Shown here piece after piece: positions 35,563 through 48,371 of a stretch of 64,000 nt of DNA. The DNA comes from Acanthochromis polyacanthus (Eukaryota; Chordata; Actinopteri; Pomacentridae), in the NCBI RefSeq assembly GCF_021347895.1, contig NC_067131.1, positions 9,576,653 to 9,640,652 on the forward strand, written 5' to 3'. Under the pieces are notes generated by a model. It saw only the letters and a list, made by a program, of their open reading frames with translations. It was not told where the DNA came from and did not search any database. Made by a program: the position numbers and the translations under genes. Position 1 is the first letter of the stretch; each line of letters starts with the position of its first letter.

Positions 35563-36060
35563 AAGGTGCAGTGGCGAGATCGGACGTCCTCCCAGAAGTC
35601 CCCTCCTCTCGGACGCCCAGTCCTTTTGGAAGTCCTCAACAGCCTCCCCATAGGCATGTCTCGGGTAGGAACAAGTGTTCAATAGATATTTTTTCTAATC
35701 GTGCACATCAATTTACTTAATTAAAGAAAAATATCAAACTAATTGATATTAATTTGCCACTCTTGATTCTTCACCTTTTAGAATTTGGACTTGGCTTCCT
35801 GTAGTCGAGGAAGCGGGGTGTGTAGTGTGCAGTGTCGGCCGACGGCCTGTATAGGTCCGGTAACGGCTGTAGCTCCACATCTGCTTCCACCGCTACGACG
35901 GGACATGCCTCAGGTAAAAACCGCAGTACAGATTTGCACTTGTTTCACATTTCAATTTTCCCAGTTAATTTTGATCTTTTAACACCCACAGACAACACAG
36001 AAGACCACCAGAAGGCTGGAGAAAATGGGACTTCAAATGAATGTTATAAATAAATGTTAA
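35563..36060 (+). CDS. Alternative 3' exons 16-18 of the SGNH gene, downstream of the Helentron exon
   Basis: Three phase-0 exons: 35563-35664, 35782-35913 and 35992-36060 (TAA 36058-36060). Joined to exon 14 they continue the frame without a stop, giving a 639-aa protein that omits the Helentron part. For exon 16 this requires the acceptor GGGGTCCAG ending at 35562; a nearby acceptor ending at 35546 would put a stop directly in frame. Composition (Ser/Pro/Arg/Cys) matches exons 7-14. No domain recognised. The exons follow the Helentron stop by 240 bp. Confidence 0.55.
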
Positions 36061-36066
36061 AATAAA
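36061..36066 (+). terminator. Poly(A) signal
   Basis: AATAAA immediately after the exon 18 stop codon; another overlapping AATAAA-like string lies a few bases upstream. Confidence 0.5.
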
Positions 36067-37138
36067 AAATGTATACATATATGAAAATATTTCAAGTCTG
36101 AAGTGTCTTCTTTGGTTGCTATAATAGTACTACATGTACAGTATTTTGTATTGCATTGTTATATTGGTCCTTCTCTCTATGTATATGGGTCATTGCAGAA
36201 TTGGAGGACAATTTAGGCATCCTAACCTTTGAAAAATCTACCCTTTATTTCATATTTTTCTGTCATGTATTTAGGAAAACCAGGTAGTAAGCCATCAAAT
36301 AATGTGATTCGGCCAGCTCAGGCATTAAAGTTACACTTTTCATGAAATGTTTTATTTGATGTGCGCCATGCATAGTGCAACCCTGTTATGAATACTCTGG
36401 AACCTGAAAAAGTATATATTTTTTTCAAAAATGTTTAATAAATCCTTTACCATTAAGTAAAGAAGGCCACATGCACATTGGATAATCATTTAATTTCAGT
36501 TAAGACTTAACCTCTATTAATTTAAACAACGTTTGAACTCTGGCATGCCCAACCTTTCAATATTTGCATGTTTTTTTTAATTAAATTGCAAATATTTGCT
36601 CAAATCTATTACAAATTAAATCATTCAAACCACTAAAAGGACAATAGGTCAAACCCTCATGAGTTTGGGAAAATCATTTAAGATTATTTTGATAAAAATT
36701 ATTTGGTAACGGTTGAAATTAGAGTAACAGGGTTGAATAGATCCATTATTTCTTATTATAGATCATAACATTAAGGTGACAAACAAATACTCAGAACCAC
36801 AGGAATGTTGTTTCATAACATCTTATGCTGTGTATTAACCTGCAATGCCTATCATTCAATTTCCTACATATTTCAAATATTAGGTTTTGCTGCTTTCTCT
36901 TTCATATAGGTGTAACTATAACAAGCTGGAATGTATGATATGAACATATTTTCAATAAAGGATCAGTGAGTAGGAATGATACATCAACATGTCACTCAGA
37001 CCGCAACTGGATCTGATCAAATATTCAATAGTCAAACATGAAAAACAGTAGTACTGTAGGCAGACAACTATAAAAATGAATGAGGATGTCAAAAGTAGTC
37101 ATGAACTGATCAATGTCATAGAAAGCTGATGTCCAGGT
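36067..37138. other. Intergenic AT-rich DNA, no gene seen
   Basis: No open frame of note and no RNA gene recognised. GTAACAGGGTTG near 36,724 and AACCCTGTTACTC near 37,450 form a loose inverted pair of unknown meaning. Confidence 0.5.
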
Positions 37139-37333
37139 TTAAATTTCGTGGCTGGCCAGAGCATCCCACACCTCTCTTGCAATGGCCATATAACGTGAGG
37201 TAACATTCTCTGGAGGAGGAATGAGGGACAGCACATCCTCAAAGGGATACCAATGAAGATCATCCCTCAATGGCCAGAAGAAATTATTTTCCCCCACTCT
37301 GTGCATACATTTCACCTGGCAGTGGTTTGATAC
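37139..37333 (-). CDS. Orphan terminal exon, unknown protein
   Basis: The minus strand has a pyrimidine-rich tract and acceptor CTACCAG, then 65 codons to TAA (37139-37141). The peptide includes VKCMHRVGENNFFWPL and YPFEDVLSLIPPPENVTSRY. The well-formed acceptor and non-repetitive composition suggest a real last exon. Upstream exons were not found; the HINE-like array at 37,480-43,800 lies on that side. Aromatic and WP-containing tails like this occur at the ends of some transposon-derived proteins, but I cannot name a family. Confidence 0.4.
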   Translation of the reverse strand, partial: VSNHCQVKCMHRVGENNFFWPLRDDLHWYPFEDVLSLIPPPENVTSRYMAIAREVWDALASHEI

Positions 37334-37476
37334 CTGGTAGTAATAAAAGAAAAAATAGTAATTTATATTCCAGACAATATAGTAATACATTTAAGACAAG
37401 TAAATTATGCTAATTGGTTGTCGCTTATGAGTTGTCTGAAGGAAATGCAACCCTGTTACTCTAATTACATTATTAA

Positions 37477-39059
37477 TTAAGCTGATCATTTGAATCAGGT
37501 GTGTTGGAAGAGGGAAACATCTAAACATAGAGGATAATGGCCTCCAGGAACTGAGTTTGACACCCCGGTTTACCAGTAACTTCCATTCAAATTGTTGACC
37601 AGGTGACATCTTCCCCGTCTCTGCTTTCAAAATAAAGCCTAAAAAAAGCCGACGACGGAACGCCAGTTAAACCTTCACTCACAGCCTTTTAAGCTCCATC
37701 CAAATTTTGACCAGGTGAGACTATCTGTTCTGCCTGTCAAAATAAAAGCCAGACGACTGGAAACAGTTAACCTCTCAGCTTCACACAGCCTTAGTAACTT
37801 CAACCAATTTTACCAGGGTATTTACCTGTCTCTGTCTTTCCAAAAACCAAATTTGTCAGTGACCTCTCAGCTTCCAGCTTACAGTAGTTAACCAATTTTT
37901 GACCAGGTGAGATCTTCTGTTCTGCTTTTCAAAATAAATGCACAGCACATTTCAAAATAAAGCCTGCGATGGGCCTGAAAACACCAGTTAACATCTCAGC
38001 TTCACATCAGCCTTTCAGTAACTTCATCCAAAGTTTGACCAGGTGAGGATCTTTCCTGTCCTCTACCTTTCAAATAAAAGCACAAGAATTTGCCAGTTAA
38101 ACCTCTCAGCTTCACACAGCCTTTACATAACTCCAATCCAAATTGTTGATTCAAATGATCAGGCTCGTTATCGGCTTCTGCTGTGCTTGATGATGAGCTG
38201 ATTATTTGAATCAGGTGTGTTGGAAGAGGGAAACATCTAAAACATAGAGGATAGTGGACCTCCAGGAACAAAGTTTGACACCCATGCTTTAGAGTAACTC
38301 CAATCCAAATGTTGACCAGGTGAGATCTTCCTGTCTTTGCCTTTCAAAATAAAAGCACAGCACAATTTCAAAATAAAAGCCAGCGATGGGCCTGAAAACA
38401 CCAGTTAAACCTCTCAGCTTCACACAGCCTTTACAATAACTCCAATCCAAATTTTGACCCAGGTGAGATCTTCCTGTCTCTGCCTTTCAAAATACAAGCA
38501 CAGCACAATTTCTTAAATAAAAGCCTGCGACAGACTGGAAATGCCAGATTCACATCTCAGCTTCACACAGCCTTTAGAACAGGGGTGTCAAAACTCAGTT
38601 CCAACACACCTGATACAAATGATCAGGCTCGTTATCAGGCTTCTGCTGAGCTTAATGATAGCTAATCATTTGAATCAGGTGTGTTGTAAGAAGGAAACAT
38701 CTGGAACACAGAGGATAGTGGTCCTCCAGGAACATGAGTTTGACACCCCAGCTTTACAGTAACTCCAATCCAAATTTTGACCAGGTGAGATCTTCCTGTA
38801 TCTGCCTTTCAAATTAAAAAGCACAGCACAATTTGCCCAGTTCAACCTCTCAGCTTCACCAACAGCCTATTAGAGTATCTCCAATCCAAATTTTGACCAG
38901 GTGAGTCTTCATGTCTCTGCCTTTGAAAATAAAAGCACAGCACAATTTTAAAATTAAAGCCTGCCGGATGGACCGGGAAACCACGGAAATACTGCTCTCT
39001 CCGGACATGCACACATCCCGAGCCCCCCCCACGATTTCCGCACAGCAGGAATTGTCTAG
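37477..39059 (+). mobile_element. HINE-like element, block 2, degenerate and 5' truncated
   Basis: Begins inside a hAT MITE and continues through corrupted 141-bp repeats with many one-base gaps. Another partial MITE near 38,150, a full one at 38580-38750, then hairpin and CTAG at 39056-39059. Confidence 0.55.
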
Positions 39060-40831
39060 TTAGGGGCTCGGCTCGACACGAGCCACTCTCCTCTCCATTG
39101 CAAAGCAATGGAGGAGAGTGGCTCGTGGCGAAGCCACGAGCCACTATTGTTCTCCTGCTGCGTTTATTCTTTTATTATTCACGTTTTCCGCCGTTTTTCG
39201 GTCGCTAACTAGTCCTAGGGCTTTGAGAAAACCAAAACAAATTATATATCAAAACGGCGGCTTCATCGGGAATCCGGGCTATACTTTTCTAAGACATTCG
39301 TCATTTTTTCGCAGAATTATTCGCAAAAAACTGCGAAAAAGTCCCATAGGAAATGAATGGGAGTGAAAAAATCGGTGAAAAAATCCACTGTTTTCCAACG
39401 CCACTGCTTCGCCATACGTTCACCTAGAAACTTCATTTAAACATCAAAACGCATGATTTTTCTTGTCTCGCAGAATGTATTTTATGTCAGGCTGAGATTA
39501 CAGTTTTTGATCAGTGAGTCCTCAAAAAAAGTGAAATTCTCAAAATCTGCTCTGGTTAGAGTGCGGATGTCAGTTGGTAGAGTGAGGAGAGGAGAAAAAT
39601 CGCCTGAAAATTTCACGATCGCATCGCCCTCACGACCAAACGATAAATGTAGGGAATGAATTTGGTCAGATTGTAGACAATTTTCCTGGATTCAATGAAT
39701 CCAAGTTTGAAGACCTAGCTCTTTCTGAAGTGAAATGGCAGGCAGCAGTTTAGACCAAAGTCGCACCGTTCTCTCCATAGGAACCAATGTAAACTGAATC
39801 ATCTGCCTCATGGAGGGACAGTGTTTTTTAAATCGCTGTAACTCGGTCATTTCTCAAATATTTGGAAAATAATTACATTTATGGTTAGCCACAGCCTTCT
39901 CTCGCTCACGGTCATTTTGGTTTTCAGCTAGCATCACGGTTAGCCCACAATTAGCGCCAGAACGAGACGTTGCGCCGCTGCTGCTGAGAAGCACTTTTCT
40001 GCTGTCTGTGGCAGGCACCGTTGCTATGGGGCCCATAGCAACCGCCCTTACACACGCGCAGGCATGGTCCCACGCACACACACCAGACTCATTTGGAGTG
40101 CCACACCCACCTTCACACCCAATACCTCCACAGGAGCTGCATTTCAGCCTGAAAATCAGTTCAAACCTCTCAGCTTCACACAGCCTTTAGAGCAGGGGTG
40201 TCAAACTCAGTTCCAACACACCTGATTCAAATGATCAGGCTCGTTATCAGGCTTCTGCTGAGCTTAATGATGAGCTGATTATTTGAATCAGGTGTGTTGG
40301 AAAGGGAAACATCTAAAACATAGAGGATAGTGGACCTCGAGGAACTGAGTTTGACACCCCTGCTTTAGAGTAACTCCAATCCAAATGTTTGACCAGGTGA
40401 GATCTTCATGTCTTCCCTTTCAAAATAAAAGCACAGCACAATTTCAAAATAAAAGCCTGTGATGGGCCTGAAAACACCAGTTAAACCTCTCAGCTTCACA
40501 CAGCCTTTACAATAACTCCAATCCAAATTTTGACCAGGTGAGATCTCCCTGTCTCTGCCTTTCAAAATAAAAGCACAGCACAATTTCAAAATAAAAGCCT
40601 GCGACAGGCTGGAAATGCCAGTTAAAAATCTCAGCTTCACACATCCTTTACAGTAACTTCAATCCAAATTTTGACCAGGTGAGATCTTCCTGTCTCTGCC
40701 TTTCAAAATAAAAGCACAGCACAATTTCAAAATAAAAGCCTGTGACGGACCAAAAAATAACCCTCTCCTGGACATGCCACCCATCCCGAGCCCCCTCCCA
40801 CGATTTCCGAACCCAGCGGGCAATTGTCTAG
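39060..40831 (+). mobile_element. HINE-like element, block 2 copy 2
   Basis: Has the AGGGGCTCGG start, palindrome (39070-39133), 1-kb conserved interior with scattered single-base deletions, MITE 40193-40362, and CTAG at 40828-40831. From about 40,200 to 40,750 it closely matches 14,825-15,385. Confidence 0.6.
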
Positions 40832-43801
40832 TTATGGGCTCGGGCTCGGCAACGAGCCAACTTTCTCCTCTCCTGCAAGCTTATTGGGGCGGGGTGGCTC
40901 GTGGCGAGCCCCGAGCCACTATTGTTCTCCTGCTGCGTTTATTATATTTTCTTTCACGTTTTCCGCGCCGTTTTCGGTCGCTAACTCGTCCTAGGGCTTT
41001 GAGAAAAGTCAAAACAAATATATATCAAAAACGTGCGCCTTCATCGGAATCCCGGGCTATGACTTTTCTAAGGACCATTCGTTATTTTTTCGGCCAGGAT
41101 TATTCGCAAAAAACTGCCAAAAAAGTCCCATAGGAAATGAATGGGGGACCGAAAAAAATCGGCTCAAAAAATCCCCTTTTTTTCCAAAGCCCAACTGCTT
41201 CGCCATACGTTCACCTAGAAACTTTCATTTAACCATCAAAACGCAAGTAATTTTTCGTTCGTCTCCGCACGGAATGTATTTTCTGTCAGGCTGATATTTT
41301 ACAGGTTTTTGGATCCAGGTGACGTCCTCAAAAAACCGTGAAAATTTTCAAAATCTGCTCTGTTTAGAGTGCGGCATGTCAGTTGTTAGAGTGGAGGAGA
41401 GGTGAAAAATCCGCCCTGAAAATTTCACGATCGCATCGCCCTCACGACCAAACGATAAATGTTAGGGGAATGAAATTTGGTCAGATTGTAAACAATTTCC
41501 TGGGATTCAAATGAATCCAAGTTTGAAGACCTAGCTCTTTCTGAAGTGAAATGGCAGGCAGCAGTTTAGACCAAAGTCGCACCGTTCTCTCCATAAGAAC
41601 CAATGTAAACTGAATCATCTGCCTCATGGAGGGACAGTGTTTTTAAATCGCTGTAACTCGGTCATTTCTCACAATATTTGGAAAATAATTACATTTATGG
41701 ATTAGCCACAGCCTTCCTCTCGCTCACGGTCATTTAGTTTTCAGCTAGCATCACGGTTAGCCCACAATTAGCGCCAGAACGAGACGTTGCGCGCTGCTGC
41801 TGAGAAGCACTTTTTCTGCTGTCTGTGGCAGGCACCGTTGCTATGGGGCCCATAGCAACCGCCCTTACACACGCGCAGGCATGGTCGCACGCACACACAC
41901 AGACTCATTGGTGTGCCACACCCACCTTCACACCCAATACCTTCCACAGGAGCTGCATTTCAAGCCTGAAAATCAGTTCTACCTCTCAGCTTCCACACAG
42001 CCTTTCACAGCAGGGGTGTCAAACTCACTTCCAACACACCTGATTCAAATGGATCCAGGCTCCGTTATCAGGCTTCTGCTGAGCCTGAGATGAGTGTTTC
42101 ATTTGAATCAGGTGGATGTTGTAAGAGGGAAACATCTAAAACATAGAGGATAGTGGTCCTCCATGAACTGAGTTTGACACCCCTGCTTTACAGTAACTCC
42201 AATCCAAATTTTGACCAGGTGAGATCTTCCTGTCTCTGCCTTTCAAAATAAAAGCACATCAAAATTTCAAAATAAAAGCCTGCGACAGACTGGAAACGCC
42301 ACTTAAACCTCTCAGCTTCATACAGCCTTTAGAGCAGGGGTGTCAAACTCAGTTCCAACACACCTGATTCAAATGATCAGTCTCGTTATCAGGCTTCTGC
42401 TGAGCTTAATGATAGCTAATCATTTGAATCAGGTGTGTTGTAAGAAGGAAACATCTAGAACACAGAGGATAGTGGTCCTCCAGGAAGTGAGTTTGACACC
42501 CCTGCTTTACAGTAACTCCAATCCAAATGTTGACCAGGTGAGATCTTCCTGTCTCTGCCTTTCAAAATAAAAGCACAGCACAATTTCAAAATAAAAGCCT
42601 GCCACAGACTGGAAACGCCAGTCAAACCTCTCAGCTTCACACAGCCTTTAGAGTGACTCCAATCCAAATTTTGACCAGATGACATCTTCCTGTCTTTCCC
42701 TTTCAAAATAAAAGCACAGCACAATTTCAAAATAAAAGCCTGCGATGGTCCTGAAAACACCAGTTAAACCTCTCAGCTTCACACAGCCTTTACAATAACT
42801 CCAATCCAAATTTTGACCAGGTGAGATCTTCCTGTCTCTGCCTTTCAAAATAAAAGCACAGCACAATTTCAAAATTAAAGCCTGCAACAGACTGGAAATG
42901 CCTTACACACGCGCAGGCATGGTCGCACGCACACACACAGACTCATTGGAGTGCCACACCCACCTTCACACCCAATACCTCCACAGGAGCTGCATTTCAG
43001 CCTGAAAATCAGTTCAACCTCCCAGCTTCACACGGCCTTTAGAGTAACTCCAATCCAAATTTTGACCAGGTGAGATCTTCCTGTCTCTGCCTTTCAAAAT
43101 AAAAGCACAGCACAATGTCAAAATAAAAGCCTGCAAGGTACAGGAAACGCCACTTAAACCTCTCAGCTTCATACAGCCTTTAAAGCAGGGGTGTCAAACT
43201 CAGTTCCAACACACCTGATACAAATGATCAGGCTCGTTATCAGGTTTCTGCTGAGCTTTATGATGTAAGAAGGAAACATCAAGAACACAGAGGATAGTGG
43301 ACCTCCAGGAACTGAGTTTGACACCCCTGCTTTACAGTAACTCCAATCCAAATTTTGACCAGGTGAGATCTTCCTGTCTCTGCCTTTCAAAATAAAAGCA
43401 CAGCACAATTTCAAAATAAAAGCCTGCAACAGACTGGAAATGCCAGTTAAACCTCTCAGCTTCACACAGCCTTTAGAGTAACTCCAATACAAATGTTGAC
43501 CGGGTCAGATCTTCCTGTCTCTGCCTGTCAAAATAAAAGCACATCACAATTTCTAAATAAAAGCCTGCGACTGACTGGAAATGCCAGTTAAACATCTCAG
43601 CTTCACACAGCCTTTAGAGTAACTTCAATCCAAATTTTGACCAGGTGAGATCTTCCTGTCTCTGCCTTTCAAAATAAAAGCACAGCACAATTTCAAAATA
43701 AAAGCCTGTGACGGACCAAAAAATACCCCTCTCCTGCCCAGCTCCGGACATGCACACATCCCGAGCCCCTCCCACGATTTCCGCGAGCGGGAATTGTCTA
43801 G
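40832..43801 (+). mobile_element. HINE-like element, block 2 copy 3
   Basis: Starts with a degraded palindrome. Three MITEs (42011-42185, 42335-42504, 43186-43329), long 141-bp repeat run, and an interior piece of the 1-kb segment re-duplicated at 42902-43020. Ends with hairpin and CTAG 43798-43801, then TTTTTATT of non-repeat DNA, giving a clean right edge of the array. Confidence 0.6.
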
Positions 43802-46800
43802 TTTTTATTACCGTTGCTATTTTAAAAACTTAATTCACGTATTAATTTCTCCATTTATTTCAAATTTTTTGTCTATTCTATTTTTATTGCTTCGTTTTTA
43901 ATTATTGTCTTATTGTGCATTCATGAATTTTGATTTATTTTTTTAATCTTTCATTTATGACCTCACTTACTATTATTGTTTTTTTTTTTGCTTTTATCAA
44001 TTTTGACAGCCTCTGGTGTTTCCTCATTACATTGATTTATGACAACGTTTTCTCAATTCCTTAGTGCCTGTTTTTTTGAGTCCACCATTTAAAGCATTTA
44101 TGAGGTAAAGGGGGATAGGATGGGGGTTGTTGTTTTTATTGCCTTTTTATCGACTTTTTATTCCTTCGGTTATGTGAGGCATTTGTATGAGAAGTGCTCT
44201 ACAAATAAAGTTTGATTAATTCATTTTATAATTCATTAAAATAGTGCAATTATTATCGTCCAGGATGATACATACTTTGATATAAAAAATAGCCGCCTGA
44301 GTAAACAATCCACGCAGTCAAATGCAAAAGTTATTGAAACTTTGTCAACACTTTCAATTATCCAGAGTTGTGTTTGGTGCCAAGCTATTTATGTTGTTTG
44401 CCTTTGCCCGAGCTGTTTTACCTTCCCTGACGGCAGTAGGCGGGCCGAATGATGAAAAACCACTCAGACAGGAGATTCCAAAATGTCGACACACTATGGT
44501 GCCATCGGCCAACTCTCTGAACATGATGGTGAGATTATAGAAGTCTTTACCCCCCGCCATGAGAAAATTATTTGCTCTGCTCCTGGAAGGGACTCAAAAT
44601 GCACAAAAAAGCAGCAGGTTGTGCCTGCATCCATGCACTTTCTACAAAGTGAATCAGGGCAACTTTAAGCCTTTCCCCTCGTAGCATGACACCTTCAGAA
44701 TTAAACCCAATTTATATTCAGACTGAGACTTCACCACCCTTCTCTCCCTGGAGCGTTCACACTTTCTGGTACAGATATAGTCTTCCTTCCACGCTTTGTG
44801 TCCGGTCTCTACGTCTAAGAAAGAGACTGAGAAAAGGCACACTTGGAAATCTCTGCTGAACAGCTGGCTACCCGGTAAAGCATGTCACCCCCGGATCACA
44901 AAGGAGTCAAGCTTTAAAAAGAAAAAAATCATCCTAAGAATAGAAGCAGGTTCCTCGCCATGTCTCTGGCTGCCGGACGACCCCGGATTGATTATGTTAC
45001 AATGTCATTTTGTGAATTATGAGGTCGATCGCATGTACAATTTTGCAAATCTGTGTATTACATATGTATCCAAATGTGTGGCCGTGAAGCTGCTAGCTGC
45101 CCCCGCCCGAGTCACTTTGCATTAATTCTGCACCGGCTTGATAAAAACAAGGAGTAGACCAGTAAGGGCTTCAGATGGAGCCAAGTGAGCCACACAGGCT
45201 AGTGGGAGCTCAGTGCCAGGATGATGTCACCACACCTGCCTGTGGGCCTGAATTTTCATGCCGAAGCTCTAATATGAGCAAGAGCAAGGACATCACAACT
45301 GTCCATTAAGTTCATTATTTTTTCTCCTGAAGACCTGTCAGCAGCATGCTTTCCTGTAGGATTCGGTGAATGTCACTCTCTTGAGCAAATAATATTTATT
45401 TCAGCATTATTAGTGTGATTAATGCTCATTACTAGAGGGCCAACTATTTCACAATCCAATGTATTTTTCAGCAAAAACCTTTTGATGCCTGCATCTTCAC
45501 AGCTGCAAGGATTTGATTCTTTTCTTCTTCATGTGTGACTGTAAACAGAAATTCTTGGTGTTTTGGGCTGTTGGATGGAGGGGGGAAACAATTCATTTGA
45601 TGCTCAGTAGGTAGTAATAATCTGTATTTTGCACTAAATTGTGGCACTCCACTGATTTTACACATGATTACTTCCCACAAGGAGTCCTACTCAGCCTGTG
45701 GAAACGATTGTATATTATCATTCGTGGCTCGGAAGGGAATTCTCTAAAAGCCCGAGGAAACTACCCCGATTGTGCCACAAGTATGTCATCAGGGTTTACC
45801 CCGGGTTTGGCTTAAGATGTTTAACAGAAACAAGTCCGGGGTGTGGGGTTAAGAAGATGCAGCCATTTACCATATGGGAAGGGTTGCAAAGAGTAGTGTT
45901 TCTTGCTCAGGAAGGTGCCAAACTGAATAAAATGACCCAGAAATATCAAACCGGTGGCCACGATATGAGCTGGTCGAATTCTCTACATGCTAAGTAAAGA
46001 TGCTTCCTTGTGAGTCTCCTTTAGCAGGATACAGTGGCGTATCCTTCACAAAAGGAAGAAGATAAAGTTGAACTACAGTTTCTCGCAGCACCAACATTCA
46101 CGGGGACAACTGAGTTGTACAGTTGTTGAACTTTTCCTAAGTTCTCAGTGAATTTTCCTTCATATCTTTCCTTCACATTGTAATGTCTTACAATGAGATC
46201 AGGGGAAAATGTTTAGGAAAAGACAGAGAATGCACTTTTTCTTGGATATTCAAACTCAAACAAGATCGAACAAACACAGTACTACTGAGCTGCACTATGA
46301 GGAATTTAGTAGTATCTGTTTGGCTCCTACTAATGACTAAAATTCAGGATTTATCGACTTCTCTTCTTTCAATTGTGATCACTCTAATATATCTATATCC
46401 CCCATATTATAGGTAAAGTCTGCTATTATAAACCAATGCAATTTCTGTCAAATTCAGCAAATATATCTTCACTGTTTGCTGTCTGTCTGTGTGGGTCAAA
46501 ATATAACTGTCGGACTTTTTGTAACATAGTTGACATGTTTGCTGTTTTCAGGCCTAAAATCAACATGGCCGCCTACAATCAAACACCACAAGGCATTTTA
46601 AGAGAAAGATTCTTCTAAAATATTATATACACATTTGAGTTAAATTGAAAGTTATTTGTAAAGATATTGTACGAAACCTGTTGACATGCCATAAATCCAC
46701 ACTGGACTCACACACTACTTTATATTAAATACTTCAGAAAGCCTTGGAGTCTTGCCAGTCTTTTCTTCAGGAGGAAATGACATCATGTGGAGCAGGTCAT

Positions 46801-48371
46801 GTGATCTGGAATATATATTTAATATATATTAAATGTCAAATCATTCAAAATGGTTTCACTTCTCAATAAATATATTATGATTATTCTATAAACTAAACAG
46901 TAGATTTGCACTCTTCCGTTGTACACTGTGAATATCAACAGTACTTCTTTAGAATCAGAGTCCAACTTCAATGAACGTTGAACGCTAAATCACATTTTAA
47001 CAGAACCGCCTGTTTCTTCACCAGTTTTTGGACTATATTTTGACAAAATCCAACAAAGCTGTTTAAATTTCACCATCAACATGAATTAAAACAAAAATAT
47101 CTGACAAAACCTAAAAGAATGAAATAGCAATGTTTAATTTTTTACATTTTTTTGTATTTCATCTTCTCCTTCTCCCTAATCTAGTTTCTATGAAAATGAA
47201 AACGTTGTTCATTTCAGCTTTCAGCTTAACTTCTGGACACAAAATGGTTCCTACTTTACTGTGAAGTCCAGTCCCAGTTTAGAAGTGCTGGAGGCTACGA
47301 GCTTCAGCATCACACAGCATAACAATTGACTTCTAAAGCCAGTGTGATGTCTCAAAACAATGTTGTTCATGAAACTAGATTTAGAGTGAGCACAGAGGAA
47401 CTTCACCAGACGAATGTGAAAACAGCCTTCTAGTGTTGCAACTATACCCGCCATCGTTCTGCACAGAAAAACATCCAAAACGAGCAAAAATGTGGCAAAA
47501 AACAATGAAAAAATGATGCATTTGATACTTTAAAACAAGTGTCGGGTCATTTTATTTAGTTAGCCGTAAGGTTACAAATGCTATGTTTTAGTTACAAGTG
47601 TGCAAAGAGAAAAAAAAAATCACAGACTTTGTATTTACAGAGGACAGCGTCAAGTGTAAGAAAATACAGTGATAAATATGAAATCTGTTAGTTCCTACTG
47701 TTCCCATTAAAAACAGATTGTCAAATACATTCTATCATGTCTTCATTTCACATATTCTGTAAGTGTCAGATCACTCCGACTCAATCAAATTCATGACTGG
47801 GGTTAGCACTTACATTTTGCACTAAAAATGAAGTGAGAATTTGTTTAAAATAAATAAAATCATTATCACCCTTTCCACTTGTTCATGTGCTCCCTCTAAT
47901 GTTCGTATTTAGAATCTGTACGATTAGCTAAAGCATTTAAATAGGTCATAAAAGGTGTACCAAAATAAAATCTCTTCAATGTCGGTCCTGACTTTTTGTT
48001 TTATTCATGTTAGTTATGTGTGGTTAAAGATGGAGTCGCCATCTTAGAACGGAGCAAACATGGGTAATCTTGTACAGCAACTGAGCCTCTGTTGTGTCAC
48101 CTTCATATTTTTGTGTTTCTGAGTAAAAACCGAGAGAAATTGCACATAGAAACCCTCCTCACACTCATCACTGAGAGTTTTATCAATAATGTAGGTCTGT
48201 GCCAGCTGTCAACAGTGCACCGCTGTAGTAGTGGTAGGTGCTGTGAAGCTAATTTCACAGTAAATTGCATCGGTACCTCCGACCTGCCTCGGCCTGATTC
48301 TATTCACGCCCCTCGTATTTGACCCCATCTTCCACTAAACCCTCTTCTTCCCCTTGTTCTCCTTCCGTCTG
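43802..48371. other. Intergenic region, no gene recognised
   Basis: 4.6 kb without a convincing exon chain on either strand. Short open frames (44322-44540, 45698-45997 and others) lack repeat structure, splice context or recognisable motifs. The right part probably includes the DCAKD 3' UTR; TTTATT at 47551-47556 is a possible minus-strand poly(A) signal. Confidence 0.5.
44170..44222 (+). mobile_element. Possible retroposon 3' tail
   Basis: GAAGTGCTCTACAAATAAAG followed by TTTGATTAATTC resembles the 3' ends of fish L2-type LINEs and SINEs. The body was not identified. Confidence 0.35.

Noticed and set aside
44322..46416. Short open frames in the 44-46 kb interval
   Set aside because: No motif, no exon-like borders, and lengths expected by chance in this composition.
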